DNA of 64,000 nucleotides from an uncultured bacterium. Lineage in GTDB: Bacteria; Bacillota; Clostridia; Lachnospirales; Lachnospiraceae. The translations under genes and the position numbers were made by a program. The notes beneath the pieces were generated by a model. That model did not search any database, was not told where the DNA came from, and saw only the letters and a list, made by a program, of their open reading frames with translations. The DNA lies in assembly GCA_947243845.1 (NCBI GenBank), contig CAMXIF010000002.1, positions 160,907-224,906 of the forward strand, in the 5' to 3' direction. Positions 33,349 to 42,318 of this stretch are shown in pieces. Numbering within the stretch: position 1 is the stretch's first letter; each line of letters starts with the position of its first letter.

Positions 33349-35199
33349 TTAAGCACTGTAGAATCCGTCCGCAATCCCTTCTCCCAAAAATCCAATTCGA
33401 GGAACCGCCGGTGCGGCAGGAAAGCTCTCATATCCTGTCTGATCACCCTCCACCGGCAGGTAGAAGGTTACCCCGTCTATCTCATAAGAATATGTTTCAT
33501 AATTCTCATAATCTTTCTGAACCAGCCAATAATCACCGGTGTAATCCTTCACAATCTCCCTGCCAAGGGCAAGTCCCTTATACAGGAGAAAAAATGCCGC
33601 CAGCGCCACTGCTGCTCTCTGTACCGTCTGACATATCATAACCTGCCACTGTCCGGACAACAGACCGCCACCGTCCTTGGCGTCAACGCTGACTGCTCCT
33701 GCACATTTCCCCTGCTCCTTCCTGCCGACACCAAACACAGCTTCATAAATCCCGCCAAATACAACCGCCGGCGTCAGATATACATAGACGCAGCCATAAC
33801 GGATCAAAGGGGAAGTGCCAAGCCAGAACACAAAGGACGCTGCCACTGCAGCCTGCACCATCAGCACATCTGTCCTCTTTTGCCACCATCCAAATGCCAT
33901 ACCTGCTGCGTATACCAGCAGAACCAAAACCGATACCCCCGCCAAAAGAACAAATGCCTTGTCGCTCCCACCGAGGGACCGAAACCACCCCGGCATCCAT
34001 TCCTTCACAGAAATATCATACCGCGTCACATCCGTGTAACCGCGTCCCCACACCTGAATCTCCCTGGCATCATAATCTGCAATTCCTTTCGGTATCTTCC
34101 AACGGACTGCAAAGAGGTCTATCTGCGTGAAAGGATAGACCAGCCAGCCGGAAATCACCACATTTCGGATAAAATACGGCAGGACCGTCACAATCCCCAG
34201 ACAAAGATAAGCCAGAATTTGCCTCCACTTTTTATCATGTATTAACAAATAGGCCGGCCAGATGGTGAGCAATAAAATCAGTGCCGCCGAAAGCTTCACT
34301 GTCATCAGAAACACACCCAGCACACATAAAAGCGCATAGGGCAGAATCTCCCTTTCCCCCTGATCCAGCAAATCCAGCCAGCGAATGACAATATAAAAGG
34401 CAATCAACACCATAAAGTAATCCGAGGCCGGTGAAATCATCTCATCAAAAATATTGACCAGATAATAAATGCCCATAACCCTTGCAAAATCACTGACACA
34501 CAGCTTACCACAGCGCATGTGGTCTATCACTTCCAGACAGATCTTAGCCAAAATAAATGCCAGAAAACCGGCACAGCAGTGATATGACCTATCACCCAGA
34601 AATGCCATACTGTATAAAGCCGACAGGGCAAAAGAAGAACTGTTATAGGCCAGTCTGCAGTGCAGATTGCCCAGCCCCTTTACCACGCCGTATTCCTCTA
34701 TCCAACGGATGCTCTGCGCATGATATAGACTCGTATCGTAATGGATCATGCCGCAGGAAGTGCCGTAGACGAACAACAAAAATAAAAGCAGCATCGGAAC
34801 GATTCTCAGGCACACACACTTTAAGTTTTTCTTTGCCCGATTATCTTTATCAGAATTCCAAAACAGCCCCCGGATCACCTGTGTAAGCCTGGCTCGTTCA
34901 ATCCAGCCTATCAAGAGACAGACTGCACATAGTATCACATTGGCTGCAAGCCCTACTTTTGCAAACAGGCTGAAAAACTGGGCGTAGACCGTGGCACATA
35001 CAATCCCGCACATCAAATACGCGTCCGCATACCGCATTCGGCCTGCCGCATCCGCACTGCACCTGCCCGCTCTGCCCTGTAAATCCTTCTGTTCACCGGC
35101 ATGATAAGGAATGTGCCGCGTAATCACACGCAGCACACCAAATCCAACCGTAAATGTTGTTATAAACATATAGAGCCATATCAATATCACTGAAATCAT
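33349..35199 (-). CDS. Polytopic membrane protein, LIC_10190-like, possible GT-C glycosyltransferase
   Basis: The 616-residue protein has about twelve hydrophobic segments. An acidic and aromatic loop, HYDTSLYHAQSIRWIEEYG then GLGNLHCRLAYNSSSF (around residues 155-200), resembles the signature loop of the LIC_10190 family of polysaccharide-locus membrane proteins. Asp and His in this loop are at positions where GT-C enzymes carry catalytic residues. The C-terminal 60 residues are soluble and lie outside the membrane. It follows gmd by 18 bases and is probably translated from the same transcript. It could transfer or polymerise sugar residues; no activity is established. Confidence 0.75.
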   Translation of the reverse strand: MISVILIWLYMFITTFTVGFGVLRVITRHIPYHAGEQKDLQGRAGRCSADAAGRMRYADAYLMCGIVCATVYAQFFSLFAKVGLAANVILCAVCLLIGWIERARLTQVIRGLFWNSDKDNRAKKNLKCVCLRIVPMLLLFLLFVYGTSCGMIHYDTSLYHAQSIRWIEEYGVVKGLGNLHCRLAYNSSSFALSALYSMAFLGDRSYHCCAGFLAFILAKICLEVIDHMRCGKLCVSDFARVMGIYYLVNIFDEMISPASDYFMVLIAFYIVIRWLDLLDQGEREILPYALLCVLGVFLMTVKLSAALILLLTIWPAYLLIHDKKWRQILAYLCLGIVTVLPYFIRNVVISGWLVYPFTQIDLFAVRWKIPKGIADYDAREIQVWGRGYTDVTRYDISVKEWMPGWFRSLGGSDKAFVLLAGVSVLVLLVYAAGMAFGWWQKRTDVLMVQAAVAASFVFWLGTSPLIRYGCVYVYLTPAVVFGGIYEAVFGVGRKEQGKCAGAVSVDAKDGGGLLSGQWQVMICQTVQRAAVALAAFFLLYKGLALGREIVKDYTGDYWLVQKDYENYETYSYEIDGVTFYLPVEGDQTGYESFPAAPAVPRIGFLGEGIADGFYSA

Positions 35200-35217
35200 A
35201 GATATCCCGGCCTTCTC

Positions 35218-36300
35218 CTACTTACTCTTTTTCCCACTGTTTTTCTTCTTATAGTCGGCGCAGCTGATACCCGCAATCTCCTGCAGATCAGCATCCATCA
35301 TCATGGACACCAGCCCCTTGAAATCCACATCCCGCTTCCAGCCAAGTTCCTTCTCAGCCTTCTCACAGTTGCCCCACAAAAACTCAACTTCCGCCGGACG
35401 ATAGAACTCAGGATTCACATCCACAAGCAGCCTGCCTGTCTCTGCGTCATACCCTTTCTCATTAACACCGGTTCCTTCCCAGCGAATCTGGATTCCTAAT
35501 TCTCCGAAGGCAGCCTCCACAAACTCCCTGACCGTATGTGTCTCGTTGGTAGCAAGTACATAATCATCCGCCTTATCCTGCTGTAACATGAGCCACATAC
35601 CCTTGATATAGTCCCCGGCAAATCCCCAGTCACGTTTGGCATTCATATTGCCAAGAGACAGCTTCTCCTGCTTGCCGGCGATGATATTGGCGATAGCCAG
35701 CGTAATTTTTCTGGTGACAAAATTCTCACCCCGTCTGGGGGATTCGTGATTGAACAGGATTCCATTACAAGAATACATGTTATAGGACTCCCTGTAATTC
35801 ACTGTGATCCAGTAAGAATATAATTTAGCCGCACCATACGGACTCTTTGGGTAAAAAGGTGTCTTCTCACTCTGAGGCGCCGTCTCCGGAATGCCGCCAA
35901 ACAATTCCGATGTGGAAGCCTGATAAAATCTACACGTCCCACCGTTTACACGAATTGCCTCTAAAAGTTTCAGGGTGCTTACGCCCGTTGCCTCTGCCGT
36001 ATATTCCGGCACCTCAAAAGACACACCCACATGAGACTGGGCCGCCAGATTATACACTTCCGTAGGGCGGATCTCCGCGATCAGCCGCATCAGATTGCTG
36101 GAATCTGTGGTATCCGCATAATGCAGGAAAAATTTAACCTTATGATAATCGGAATTAATCAAATGGTCGATTCTGGCTGTGTTTGCGATACTGTGCCGGC
36201 GGATCAGTCCATGAACCTCATATCCTTTCTCCAATAAGAACTCCGCCAGATAAGAGCCGTCCTGCCCTGTAATTCCTGTGATCAATGCTGTTTTGTTCAT
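35218..36300 (-). CDS. gmd: GDP-mannose 4,6-dehydratase
   Basis: The 360-residue SDR enzyme makes GDP-4-keto-6-deoxy-D-mannose. It has GITGQDG (residues 9-15), [10 protein letters not shown] with Thr130 and Glu132 near the active site, and Tyr155 with Lys159 in [19 protein letters not shown] and the C-terminal [15 protein letters not shown] are diagnostic for GMD. The start has AAAGGAT upstream at a rather long spacing. The 471 bases before it contain a tandem repeat, so it is not certain that the gene shares the rfbD transcript. Together with fcl it supplies GDP-L-fucose. Confidence 0.95.
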   Translation of the reverse strand: MNKTALITGITGQDGSYLAEFLLEKGYEVHGLIRRHSIANTARIDHLINSDYHKVKFFLHYADTTDSSNLMRLIAEIRPTEVYNLAAQSHVGVSFEVPEYTAEATGVSTLKLLEAIRVNGGTCRFYQASTSELFGGIPETAPQSEKTPFYPKSPYGAAKLYSYWITVNYRESYNMYSCNGILFNHESPRRGENFVTRKITLAIANIIAGKQEKLSLGNMNAKRDWGFAGDYIKGMWLMLQQDKADDYVLATNETHTVREFVEAAFGELGIQIRWEGTGVNEKGYDAETGRLLVDVNPEFYRPAEVEFLWGNCEKAEKELGWKRDVDFKGLVSMMMDADLQEIAGISCADYKKKNSGKKSK

Positions 36301-36771
36301 ATAATTTATATCCTTTCTGCCTTGTGCAGCCTCTCCGGCTTCTCGCTCGATTCCGCTTTGCTCCTCTCACACGCAGTGCTCGCTCGATTCGCTTTGCTCC
36401 TCTCACACGCAGTGCTCGCTCGATTCCGCTTTACTCCTCTCACACGCAGTGCTCGCTCGATTCCGCTTTGCTCCTCTCACACGCAGTGCATGCTCGATTC
36501 CGCTTCGCTCCTCTCACACGCAGTGCTCGCTCGATTCCGCTTTGCTCCTCTCGCGCAGTGCACGCTCGATTCTGCTTCGCTTCATCTCGCTCGCGGGCTT
36601 CGCCCTATGCATCCTTTCGGGTAAATATTACGGCGAGCAAGCTCTCCTTCATATTTTCCCTCAGTCTGCGCACTGCTCACTGCCATCGCGAACATTTTCT
36701 CATAAAATCGTGTGTCTGTAAAGATATTATCACAATGTTCAGTTCACACTATTCGGAAAACGTGCCTGCAG
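36301..36771. other. Intergenic region between rfbD and gmd
   Basis: This 471-base stretch has no convincing gene. Its centre is the 37-base tandem repeat at 36345-36580. The open frames across it on either strand are made of the repeat and have arginine- and serine-rich low-complexity translations, so they are not annotated. No promoter or terminator could be assigned with confidence. Confidence 0.6.
36345..36580. repeat. 37-base tandem repeat, seven copies
   Basis: The unit begins GCTCGATTCCGCTTTGCTCC and ends CTCTCACACGCAGTGCTC. Copies start at 36345, 36382, 36418, 36455, 36492, 36529 and 36564, giving spacings of 37, 36, 37, 37, 37 and 35 bases. Differences are mainly single bases; the last copy is the most diverged. 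There are no spacers between copies, so it is a minisatellite and not a CRISPR array. Confidence 0.92.
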
Positions 36772-37608
36772 TTATTTCAAATACTCCGCAATGGCATCAT
36801 GCCAGTCCGCGAACATGAAATCCGATGTCATTTTGAACATATAATTCTCCAAGATCGAATAGGCCGGACGCTTCACTGCCGCACCATATTCTTCGGAAGT
36901 GATACCTTCCACCACCGTCTTTTTCCCAGCCAGTCTGAAAATCTCCTCTGTAAACTGCGCCCAGCTGCAATCGCCCTCACAGGTAGCGTGGAACAGGCCG
37001 TAATTTTCTGAGGGAAGCAGATAGGCGATAGCCTTTGCCAGTTCCTTCGCGCTGGTTGGCGATCCCACCTGATCGCGTACCACTCTTACCTTGTCATTGG
37101 TTTCACTAAGCCGCAGCATTGTTTTAACAAAGTTTTTGCCATCCCCATACAGCCACGCCGTGCGCAGGATAAAGTGTCTGTCACTGAATTCCCTGACAAA
37201 TTCTTCCCCCGCAAGTTTAGTCCTGCCATAAGCGCCCTGCGGTCCCACCGGATCTGTCTCTTTATAGGGTCTTGTCCCATTTCCGTCAAACACATAATCC
37301 GTGGATATATGCATCAGCTTTGCGCCTGTCTCATTGGCCGCTATACTTAAGTTACGGGCGCCGATCGCATTGATGCGAAACGCCAGGTCTTCTTCCTTTT
37401 CACAAGCCTCCACCGCTGTATAAGCCGCACAGTTAACGATCGCATAAGGATTTATTTCCCGTGCAAACTTCATCACTTCATCTATCTTCGTAATATCCAG
37501 TTCTCCCACATCCGTATTGACCAACTCATATTCCGTACTGCCTGCATACTGTTGATTGACTGCTCGTCCCAGCTGACCGTTGCAGCCTGTCACGATTATT
37601 TTTTTCAT
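36772..37608 (-). CDS. rfbD: dTDP-4-dehydrorhamnose reductase-like protein
   Basis: The 279-residue SDR protein has GCNGQLG (residues 8-14), the SDR-RmlD segment DITKIDEV, ISTDYVFDG (101-109), and catalytic Tyr127 with Lys131 in YGRTK. RmlD completes dTDP-L-rhamnose synthesis. rfbA, rfbB and rfbC are not in the window, so they must be elsewhere if rhamnose is made. Related reductases act on other 4-keto sugars, so the substrate is not certain. The ATG at 37608 has AAAGGAT upstream, and the promoter at 37649-37677 makes it the first gene of the leftward locus. Confidence 0.88.
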   Translation of the reverse strand: MKKIIVTGCNGQLGRAVNQQYAGSTEYELVNTDVGELDITKIDEVMKFAREINPYAIVNCAAYTAVEACEKEEDLAFRINAIGARNLSIAANETGAKLMHISTDYVFDGNGTRPYKETDPVGPQGAYGRTKLAGEEFVREFSDRHFILRTAWLYGDGKNFVKTMLRLSETNDKVRVVRDQVGSPTSAKELAKAIAYLLPSENYGLFHATCEGDCSWAQFTEEIFRLAGKKTVVEGITSEEYGAAVKRPAYSILENYMFKMTSDFMFADWHDAIAEYLK

Positions 37609-37648
37609 AACTGTTTCATCCTTTCCCGAATATTTCCATACTGTTATT

Positions 37649-37677
37649 ATCATACAACCAACTGGTAAATTATGCAA
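37649..37677 (-). promoter_or_regulatory. Promoter of rfbD
   Basis: On the minus strand TTGCAT (37672-37677) and TATGAT (37649-37654) are 17 bases apart, about 35 bases before the rfbD ATG. It is the likely first promoter of the polysaccharide locus. Confidence 0.6.
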
Positions 37678-37769
37678 TTCTTCTGCGCAAAAGAAGCTGT
37701 CATTCTCCGGATTCAATGCCACAAAGGCCTTGAGGAATCTTTTACTATATATATAAATATAATTTTTAC

Positions 37770-37843
37770 ACACTACTACAGTAGTGTTGACAGTCATTCC
37801 GGAATATGTTATTATACACACAATCCTCACTACTGCAGTAGTG
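37770..37843 (+). promoter_or_regulatory. Promoter with two BlaI-type operators
   Basis: TTGACA (37787-37792) and TATTAT (37810-37815) are 17 bases apart. One operator, ACACTACT-AC-AGTAGTGT (37770-37787), is perfect and touches the -35 box. The other, CACTACTGCAGTAGTG (37828-37843), is a perfect 16-base palindrome downstream of the start site. Both match the ACTAC/GTAGT pattern of BlaI/MecI operators, so the BlaI protein encoded next probably represses its own operon. Confidence 0.88.
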
Positions 37844-37863
37844 TATATGAAAGGAGTTTCGTC

Positions 37864-38223
37864 ATGACTGTCAAACTGTTTGATTCAGAACTAAAAATAA
37901 TGGGGGTACTCTGGCGGGAGGGTGATACCACTGCCAAGCATATCTCAGATGTCCTGAAGGAAGAAGTCGGCTGGAATATGAACACCACATACACTTTGAT
38001 CAAAAGGTGTATCAAGAAGGGCGCCATTGAGCGCTCTGAGCCAAATTTCATGTGCCATGCCCTGATTCCGAAAGAAGAAGTTCAGGAAGCAGAGACCAAT
38101 GAACTGATCAACAAAATATATGATGGTTCCGTGGATAAGCTGTTTGCCGCCCTGGTAGGCAATAAAAAACTTTCTGCTGCACAGATAGAACATCTGAAAC
38201 AGCTTGTTAATGATTTGGAATGA
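37864..38223 (+). CDS. BlaI/MecI/CopY family transcriptional repressor
   Basis: The 119-residue protein has the winged helix of the family (DSELKIMGVLWREGDTTAKH, then NMNTTYTLIKRCIKKGAIER, where the T-TY-TL-RL recognition helix is clear) and a C-terminal helical dimer domain. The ATG at 37864 has AAAGGAG seven bases upstream. Repressors of this kind bind operators as dimers and are cleaved when the membrane sensor is activated. The gene directly precedes a BlaR1-type sensor and is controlled by the operators at 37770-37843. Confidence 0.93.
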   Translation: MTVKLFDSELKIMGVLWREGDTTAKHISDVLKEEVGWNMNTTYTLIKRCIKKGAIERSEPNFMCHALIPKEEVQEAETNELINKIYDGSVDKLFAALVGNKKLSAAQIEHLKQLVNDLE

Positions 38224-38233
38224 GGTGATAAGT

Positions 38234-39862
38234 TTGAGTCTCCTGCAAATGAGTTTATCCGGGGGCATCTTTATCATGGCCGTAGTATTCATCCGGGCTG
38301 TGACGATCAACAGGCTACCTAAGAAAACCTTTCTTGTGTTATGGGAACTTGTCCTGTTGAGACTGCTGATTCCGGTCTCCGTACCATCCCGTTTCAGTCT
38401 GTATACGATTCTGCCCAAAGCTTTGCAGACAAAAACACCTGTCCTGATGCCCGTGATATCTCATGAATCATTTGAAACGGCGCCGAAAGACCTTGCATTT
38501 CATCCTGCACAGCCAGTTCCTATCTGGATCATAATCTGGTGTATCGGCATGATATTTTGCTTTGTCTTTTTTGCTATTTTTTATCTGCGATGCCGGATAG
38601 AATTCCTAACGTCTTGTCCTGTACAAGATACCTATGCAATACAATGGTTACGGGAACATCCTCTTAAACGGCCGCTTGCCATCCGGGAATCTGACCGTAT
38701 CTCCACACCGCTTACTTACGGTGTTTTGCGCCCTGTGATTCTGATGCCGCATCAAACGGACTGGAAAGATATATCCCGACTGCAGTACATTCTTCTGCAT
38801 GAATTCGTGCACATCCGCCGTTTTGATACGGTGGTAAAGCTGATAATGACAGGCGCCCTCTGCCTGCACTGGTTCAATCCCATGGTCTGGGCTATGTATA
38901 TTCTCATGAACCGGGATTTGGAACTGTCCTGTGATGAGAGCGTCATACAGCACTTTGGAGAATCCTCCAAACCTGTCTATGCACGGATACTCATTGACAT
39001 GAAAGCACAAAAAGGCTGCCCGGCCCCATTGTGTAATAGTTTTAACAACAACGCAATCGAAGAAAGGATAATTGTCATTATGAAAATGAAAAGAAAAACC
39101 ACTCTCTCTATACTCATTGCCTGTTTCATTATTGTAGCAGCGGCAGGCATTTTTGCCACCTCCGCAGCCGCATCCGATCCCCAAACGGAGATTGTCTTTC
39201 GCGGCAATCAAGCGGCTACAAACGATTATGCCGTCTATGCACCATTTGGCTTAACAGTAATCAGCGGGAAACTTTATTATGAAGACAAACCGGTGAGGTG
39301 CTTTGACGACCAATATCCTGCCAAAAATCTCAGCATCAAAGCCATCGGCTACTATGAGGAAACAGGTATTACCGACATCCGTGCCGTAAGAGACGAGAAC
39401 AACACATTGACCGGACTGGAAGAATCATCCCCGGAAGAATTTCAGAACAGGGAAATCGTCATTTTTTCACAACAGGTTGCCGATGACCCTCAGACAGTGA
39501 TCACATATTCCTCCTATTCATCGGGAAATGACGGCGCTATGTTTTCTGATTATCAGGAATATGGACTGCACTATGACGAGTCCGAAAAAGCCCTCTTTTA
39601 TGACGGTAAACGTGTGAGAGTGTTCTGGGACAGTTTTAAATCTGCATCGCAGCCGGATGACAGCGAAACAGCCCTCATGGTCAGTGTAAGCAACTGGGAT
39701 AATCAGGGTGAAATTGACCTGTATGCCATCAGGGACTTTAAGCAGAAGGACGATAACGGATACGGCAAACTAACCGGTCTGCGCCAGGCCACCCAGGAGG
39801 AATTTGAGAAAAATACCAAGGCATTCCAGTCACAAAGTGGGTCAGTGGAGATACCGGAATAA
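38234..39862 (+). CDS. BlaR1/MecR1-type M56 metalloprotease sensor with a two-repeat outer domain
   Basis: The 543-residue protein starts at TTG (38234) with GAGGTG six bases upstream, just after the BlaI stop. The N-terminus has three membrane segments. The zinc protease motif is HEFVH (residues 189-193), followed by CDESV near residue 233. A fourth membrane segment is at about 290-310. The outer C-terminal part is not the penicillin-binding domain of BlaR1. It consists of two related units (about 337-408 and 441-526), each with YG-L-Y-gk-FYdgK-VR, then YAIRD or IRAVRD and LTGL followed by a EEF motif. The ligand is unknown, so an envelope or other stress signal is more likely than beta-lactam sensing. 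Confidence 0.87.
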   Translation: MSLLQMSLSGGIFIMAVVFIRAVTINRLPKKTFLVLWELVLLRLLIPVSVPSRFSLYTILPKALQTKTPVLMPVISHESFETAPKDLAFHPAQPVPIWIIIWCIGMIFCFVFFAIFYLRCRIEFLTSCPVQDTYAIQWLREHPLKRPLAIRESDRISTPLTYGVLRPVILMPHQTDWKDISRLQYILLHEFVHIRRFDTVVKLIMTGALCLHWFNPMVWAMYILMNRDLELSCDESVIQHFGESSKPVYARILIDMKAQKGCPAPLCNSFNNNAIEERIIVIMKMKRKTTLSILIACFIIVAAAGIFATSAAASDPQTEIVFRGNQAATNDYAVYAPFGLTVISGKLYYEDKPVRCFDDQYPAKNLSIKAIGYYEETGITDIRAVRDENNTLTGLEESSPEEFQNREIVIFSQQVADDPQTVITYSSYSSGNDGAMFSDYQEYGLHYDESEKALFYDGKRVRVFWDSFKSASQPDDSETALMVSVSNWDNQGEIDLYAIRDFKQKDDNGYGKLTGLRQATQEEFEKNTKAFQSQSGSVEIPE

Positions 39863-39891
39863 GCGGAGAACTTTCCTAAACCATTAAAAGC

Positions 39892-39928
39892 AATGCGTCC
39901 GATGACATTCAAAAGTCTCGGACGCATT
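39892..39928. terminator. Hairpin between convergent genes, possible terminator
   Basis: AATGCGTCCGA (39892-39902) pairs perfectly with TCGGACGCATT (39918-39928) across a 15-base loop. It lies 30 bases after the BlaR1 stop and before the MFS gene end. The following T runs are short, so it may be a weak bidirectional terminator. Confidence 0.5.
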
Positions 39929-40103
39929 ATGATATCGCAGCCCCTATCACCGCAAATGTTTTTCCTTCATCCAGACACCCGCTGTTTTCCATAGATGGTT
40001 TTCTGGATTCCACGCCCCTTACTCTCAAAATTTACTGCCCGATATATAGTACTCCACCCTGCACAGTAGCGCATTGGCAAATCCGCATATTCATTTGAGA
40101 TAT

Positions 40104-41363
40104 TCATCTCTCCGGATTTTGTTCCGCAACCCCCTCAAAAATCCTCCAAACCCCAACCGCAATCAGCATAGAAACCACACAGGCGAACAATACCACCACC
40201 CATTCCATGCCCTGACAAATCTCAAACAGTACCCCATACAACGCATTTCCAAATGGCTGTGCACACATCGCTGCAGTGAAGATGAGTGCCATCACCTTAC
40301 CTATTAGATGTGCCGGTGTCAGCAGCTGAAAGAAGGACAGCACCTGCACATTGAAAACAGTCGCACATACCATAACGGTAAAACATCCTATGGTCAGAAC
40401 CACATAATTTATCATCCCGGACTTTACCAGAAACAGGGATGCGCCCACAGGAAGCAGACATACTGCGCTCATGACAATCAGACGCCCGGATTTTTGAATG
40501 GATAACTTCTTTGCAAAAATACCCGCACAGATTCCGCCGGCCAATCCCCCTGCGGCCAATATGCCTTGCGCAAACCCATAAAGTCGATTTGCACGGGCCG
40601 TCTCCAAATCTATCACCTCCGTCACCAAATATGGCAGCGCTACCGTAATCATGGACGTTAGAAACAGATTGATTCCACAGGCCGCTAAAACAGCTTTCCC
40701 GATGACTGGGTTATCTTTGCAGATAAACCGGAAACTTTCCGCAAAGTCTCTTCTGACAATCTGCCAAATGTTCCCCGCTGAATCCGGTTTCTGATATGGT
40801 ATGTGAATAAAGATCTCCATAACAGCTGAGAACACAAAGCACCCCATACAAACCCACAGCACAGGTGCAAGTCCATAAGCGCTGTACAAGATTCCCCCAA
40901 GTACAGGCCCCATCAATCCTGCAAACGAACTGATCGTATTGACAACAGAATTAGCCTCCATAATGTATTCTGCATTCACCAGCGCAGGAATACTGGCCTG
41001 CACAGACGGCTGATAGGCACCCGCAATCCCGTATAGGATCATCAGTGTAGCTGTCAGTAAGACCACCAGATTCACGCCCTGCATGAGCAGGGAAAAGAGC
41101 AGGATGACCGCCGCCGTGAAAAAGTCCAATATGACCATGACGTTCCTCTTATTCACCCGGTCCGCGATGATACCGCCCACAGGGGATAACAAAATAGACG
41201 GAATGAAAGCGCATGCCATAACCGTACCGTAAAGGGCTGACGAGCCAGTGAGATTTAATAAATAGAGCGGCAGGGCAAACCTTACCGTGGCATTGCCAAA
41301 CAGGGAAATGATCTGCCCGATGACAACCAATGTAAAATCTTTGGAAAATAGTTTTTGGTTCAT
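40104..41363 (-). CDS. MFS transporter
   Basis: The 419-residue protein has twelve likely membrane segments and the MFS loop motif GGIIADRVNKRNVM between helices 2 and 3 (near residue 65). It fits the drug- or macrolide-efflux-like group (MefA/enterobactin-exporter type) in which LFGNATVRFALPLYLL opens the protein. The ATG at 41363 has AAGGAGG eight bases upstream. The TetR gene lies upstream in the same direction, and its operator-like palindrome stands between them at 41383-41409. The substrate is unknown; control by a TetR protein suggests an induced efflux pump. Confidence 0.9.
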   Translation of the reverse strand: MNQKLFSKDFTLVVIGQIISLFGNATVRFALPLYLLNLTGSSALYGTVMACAFIPSILLSPVGGIIADRVNKRNVMVILDFFTAAVILLFSLLMQGVNLVVLLTATLMILYGIAGAYQPSVQASIPALVNAEYIMEANSVVNTISSFAGLMGPVLGGILYSAYGLAPVLWVCMGCFVFSAVMEIFIHIPYQKPDSAGNIWQIVRRDFAESFRFICKDNPVIGKAVLAACGINLFLTSMITVALPYLVTEVIDLETARANRLYGFAQGILAAGGLAGGICAGIFAKKLSIQKSGRLIVMSAVCLLPVGASLFLVKSGMINYVVLTIGCFTVMVCATVFNVQVLSFFQLLTPAHLIGKVMALIFTAAMCAQPFGNALYGVLFEICQGMEWVVVLFACVVSMLIAVGVWRIFEGVAEQNPER

Positions 41364-41382
41364 ACAAATGTCCTCCTTGTGC

Positions 41383-41409
41383 AATACATACCGACCGTTG
41401 GTATGTATT
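41383..41409. promoter_or_regulatory. TetR-type operator before the MFS gene
   Basis: AATACATACC (41383-41392) and GGTATGTATT (41400-41409) form perfect 10-base arms around seven bases. The core CATACC/GGTATG is the same as in the two operators before the TetR gene, so the TetR protein probably controls the pump directly. Confidence 0.82.
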
Positions 41410-41509
41410 TAGCTAAAATTTTTCTGCCCATGTTACCGGGCAGAATATATGTCCTGTGTTTCTGTAATGCAAGGCCTGAAAGATGCAAAGACCGCCTGAC
41501 TATTGGCTC

Positions 41510-42163
41510 CTATTTACTGTTCTGGTAAATCGTTGTCAGTTCCTGCATCCGCGACAGTATCTCTTCATCCACAATATCCAGACCCAGGCCCTTGAGCACC
41601 TGGTCAAACACCATGAACTTAGAATAAGTTTCTTCCACGGAATCGTCAAAGACCATAGGATTCATCCAGAGATTGGCCATCAGGGAGATCAGTTCCGCCA
41701 GCTGTTTGGGATGTTTGGCAACAATCGAACCGTCCGCCATGCCCTGTTCGATGATGGGCTGAATATAATCCGGCGCTGATATTTCTATCGTCTCATGCAA
41801 AAGGCTGAAAAGAAGCTGTGGATTATTATAAAAACTGGGCGCCACCGTAAATATATCATCCTGCACAGAGCGATTAAGGGATTCCCGAAACATTGTTTCC
41901 AGCTTCTCTTTTCCGTTCAAATCCGTGCGGTCGCAGATAACCTGGAACATCTGGTTGGACTGCTCCGTCATTTTGTCTGTGACGGCATAAAGGATATCCT
42001 CTTTTGACTTAAAATGATGATAAATCGCACCTTTGCTAAGTCCGCCCAGATGGTTGATGATATCCTGAATGGAAGTATGCTCGTATCCCTTTTCCATAAA
42101 CAGACGGGAAGCAACATCCAATATCAAATTGACTGTTTCTTCCGGATGTTTGTTTCTTGCCAA
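41510..42163 (-). CDS. TetR family transcriptional regulator
   Basis: The 217-residue protein has the TetR helix-turn-helix, seen in ILDVASRLFMEKGYEHTSIQ and LGGLSKGAIYHHFKSKEDIL. A helical ligand-binding domain follows. The start is placed at TTG 42163, five bases after GGAG. An ATG at 42187 has no ribosome site and lies inside the operator at 42184-42200. The operators before this gene and before the MFS gene share the same half-sites, so it represses both itself and the pump. The inducer is unknown. Confidence 0.92.
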   Translation of the reverse strand: MARNKHPEETVNLILDVASRLFMEKGYEHTSIQDIINHLGGLSKGAIYHHFKSKEDILYAVTDKMTEQSNQMFQVICDRTDLNGKEKLETMFRESLNRSVQDDIFTVAPSFYNNPQLLFSLLHETIEISAPDYIQPIIEQGMADGSIVAKHPKQLAELISLMANLWMNPMVFDDSVEETYSKFMVFDQVLKGLGLDIVDEEILSRMQELTTIYQNSK

Positions 42164-42183
42164 TTTCTCTCCGCCTTTCTCAA

Positions 42184-42227
42184 ACATACCAATGGTATGT
42201 ATTGCATATTATCATACCGTTGGTATG
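42184..42227. promoter_or_regulatory. Two TetR operators before the regulator gene
   Basis: ACATACC-AAT-GGTATGT (42184-42200) and CATACC-GTT-GGTATG (42213-42227) are both perfect palindromes, with centres 28 bases apart. They share the half-site CATACC with the site at 41383-41409. Their place just upstream of the TTG start supports autoregulation. Confidence 0.85.
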
Positions 42228-42318
42228 TTTGTCAAGTTATTATTCTGCTGCAAACATACCTCTGCAAAAACAGGCCGTATCTGCCCGCAAAGAACAGCAT
42301 ACCGCCTGTGCTAATCAA

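Noticed and set aside
36345..36580. Regular repeats resembling a CRISPR array
   Set aside because: Copies are directly joined with no unique spacers, the unit is not palindromic in the CRISPR manner, and no cas gene is near.
36285..36818. 177-codon open frame across the tandem repeat
   Set aside because: Its translation is only the repeat unit in low-complexity form, it has no ribosome site, and it overlaps both neighbouring genes.
37864..39862. Beta-lactam resistance operon
   Set aside because: There is no beta-lactamase or alternative penicillin-binding protein gene, and the sensor lacks a penicillin-binding domain.
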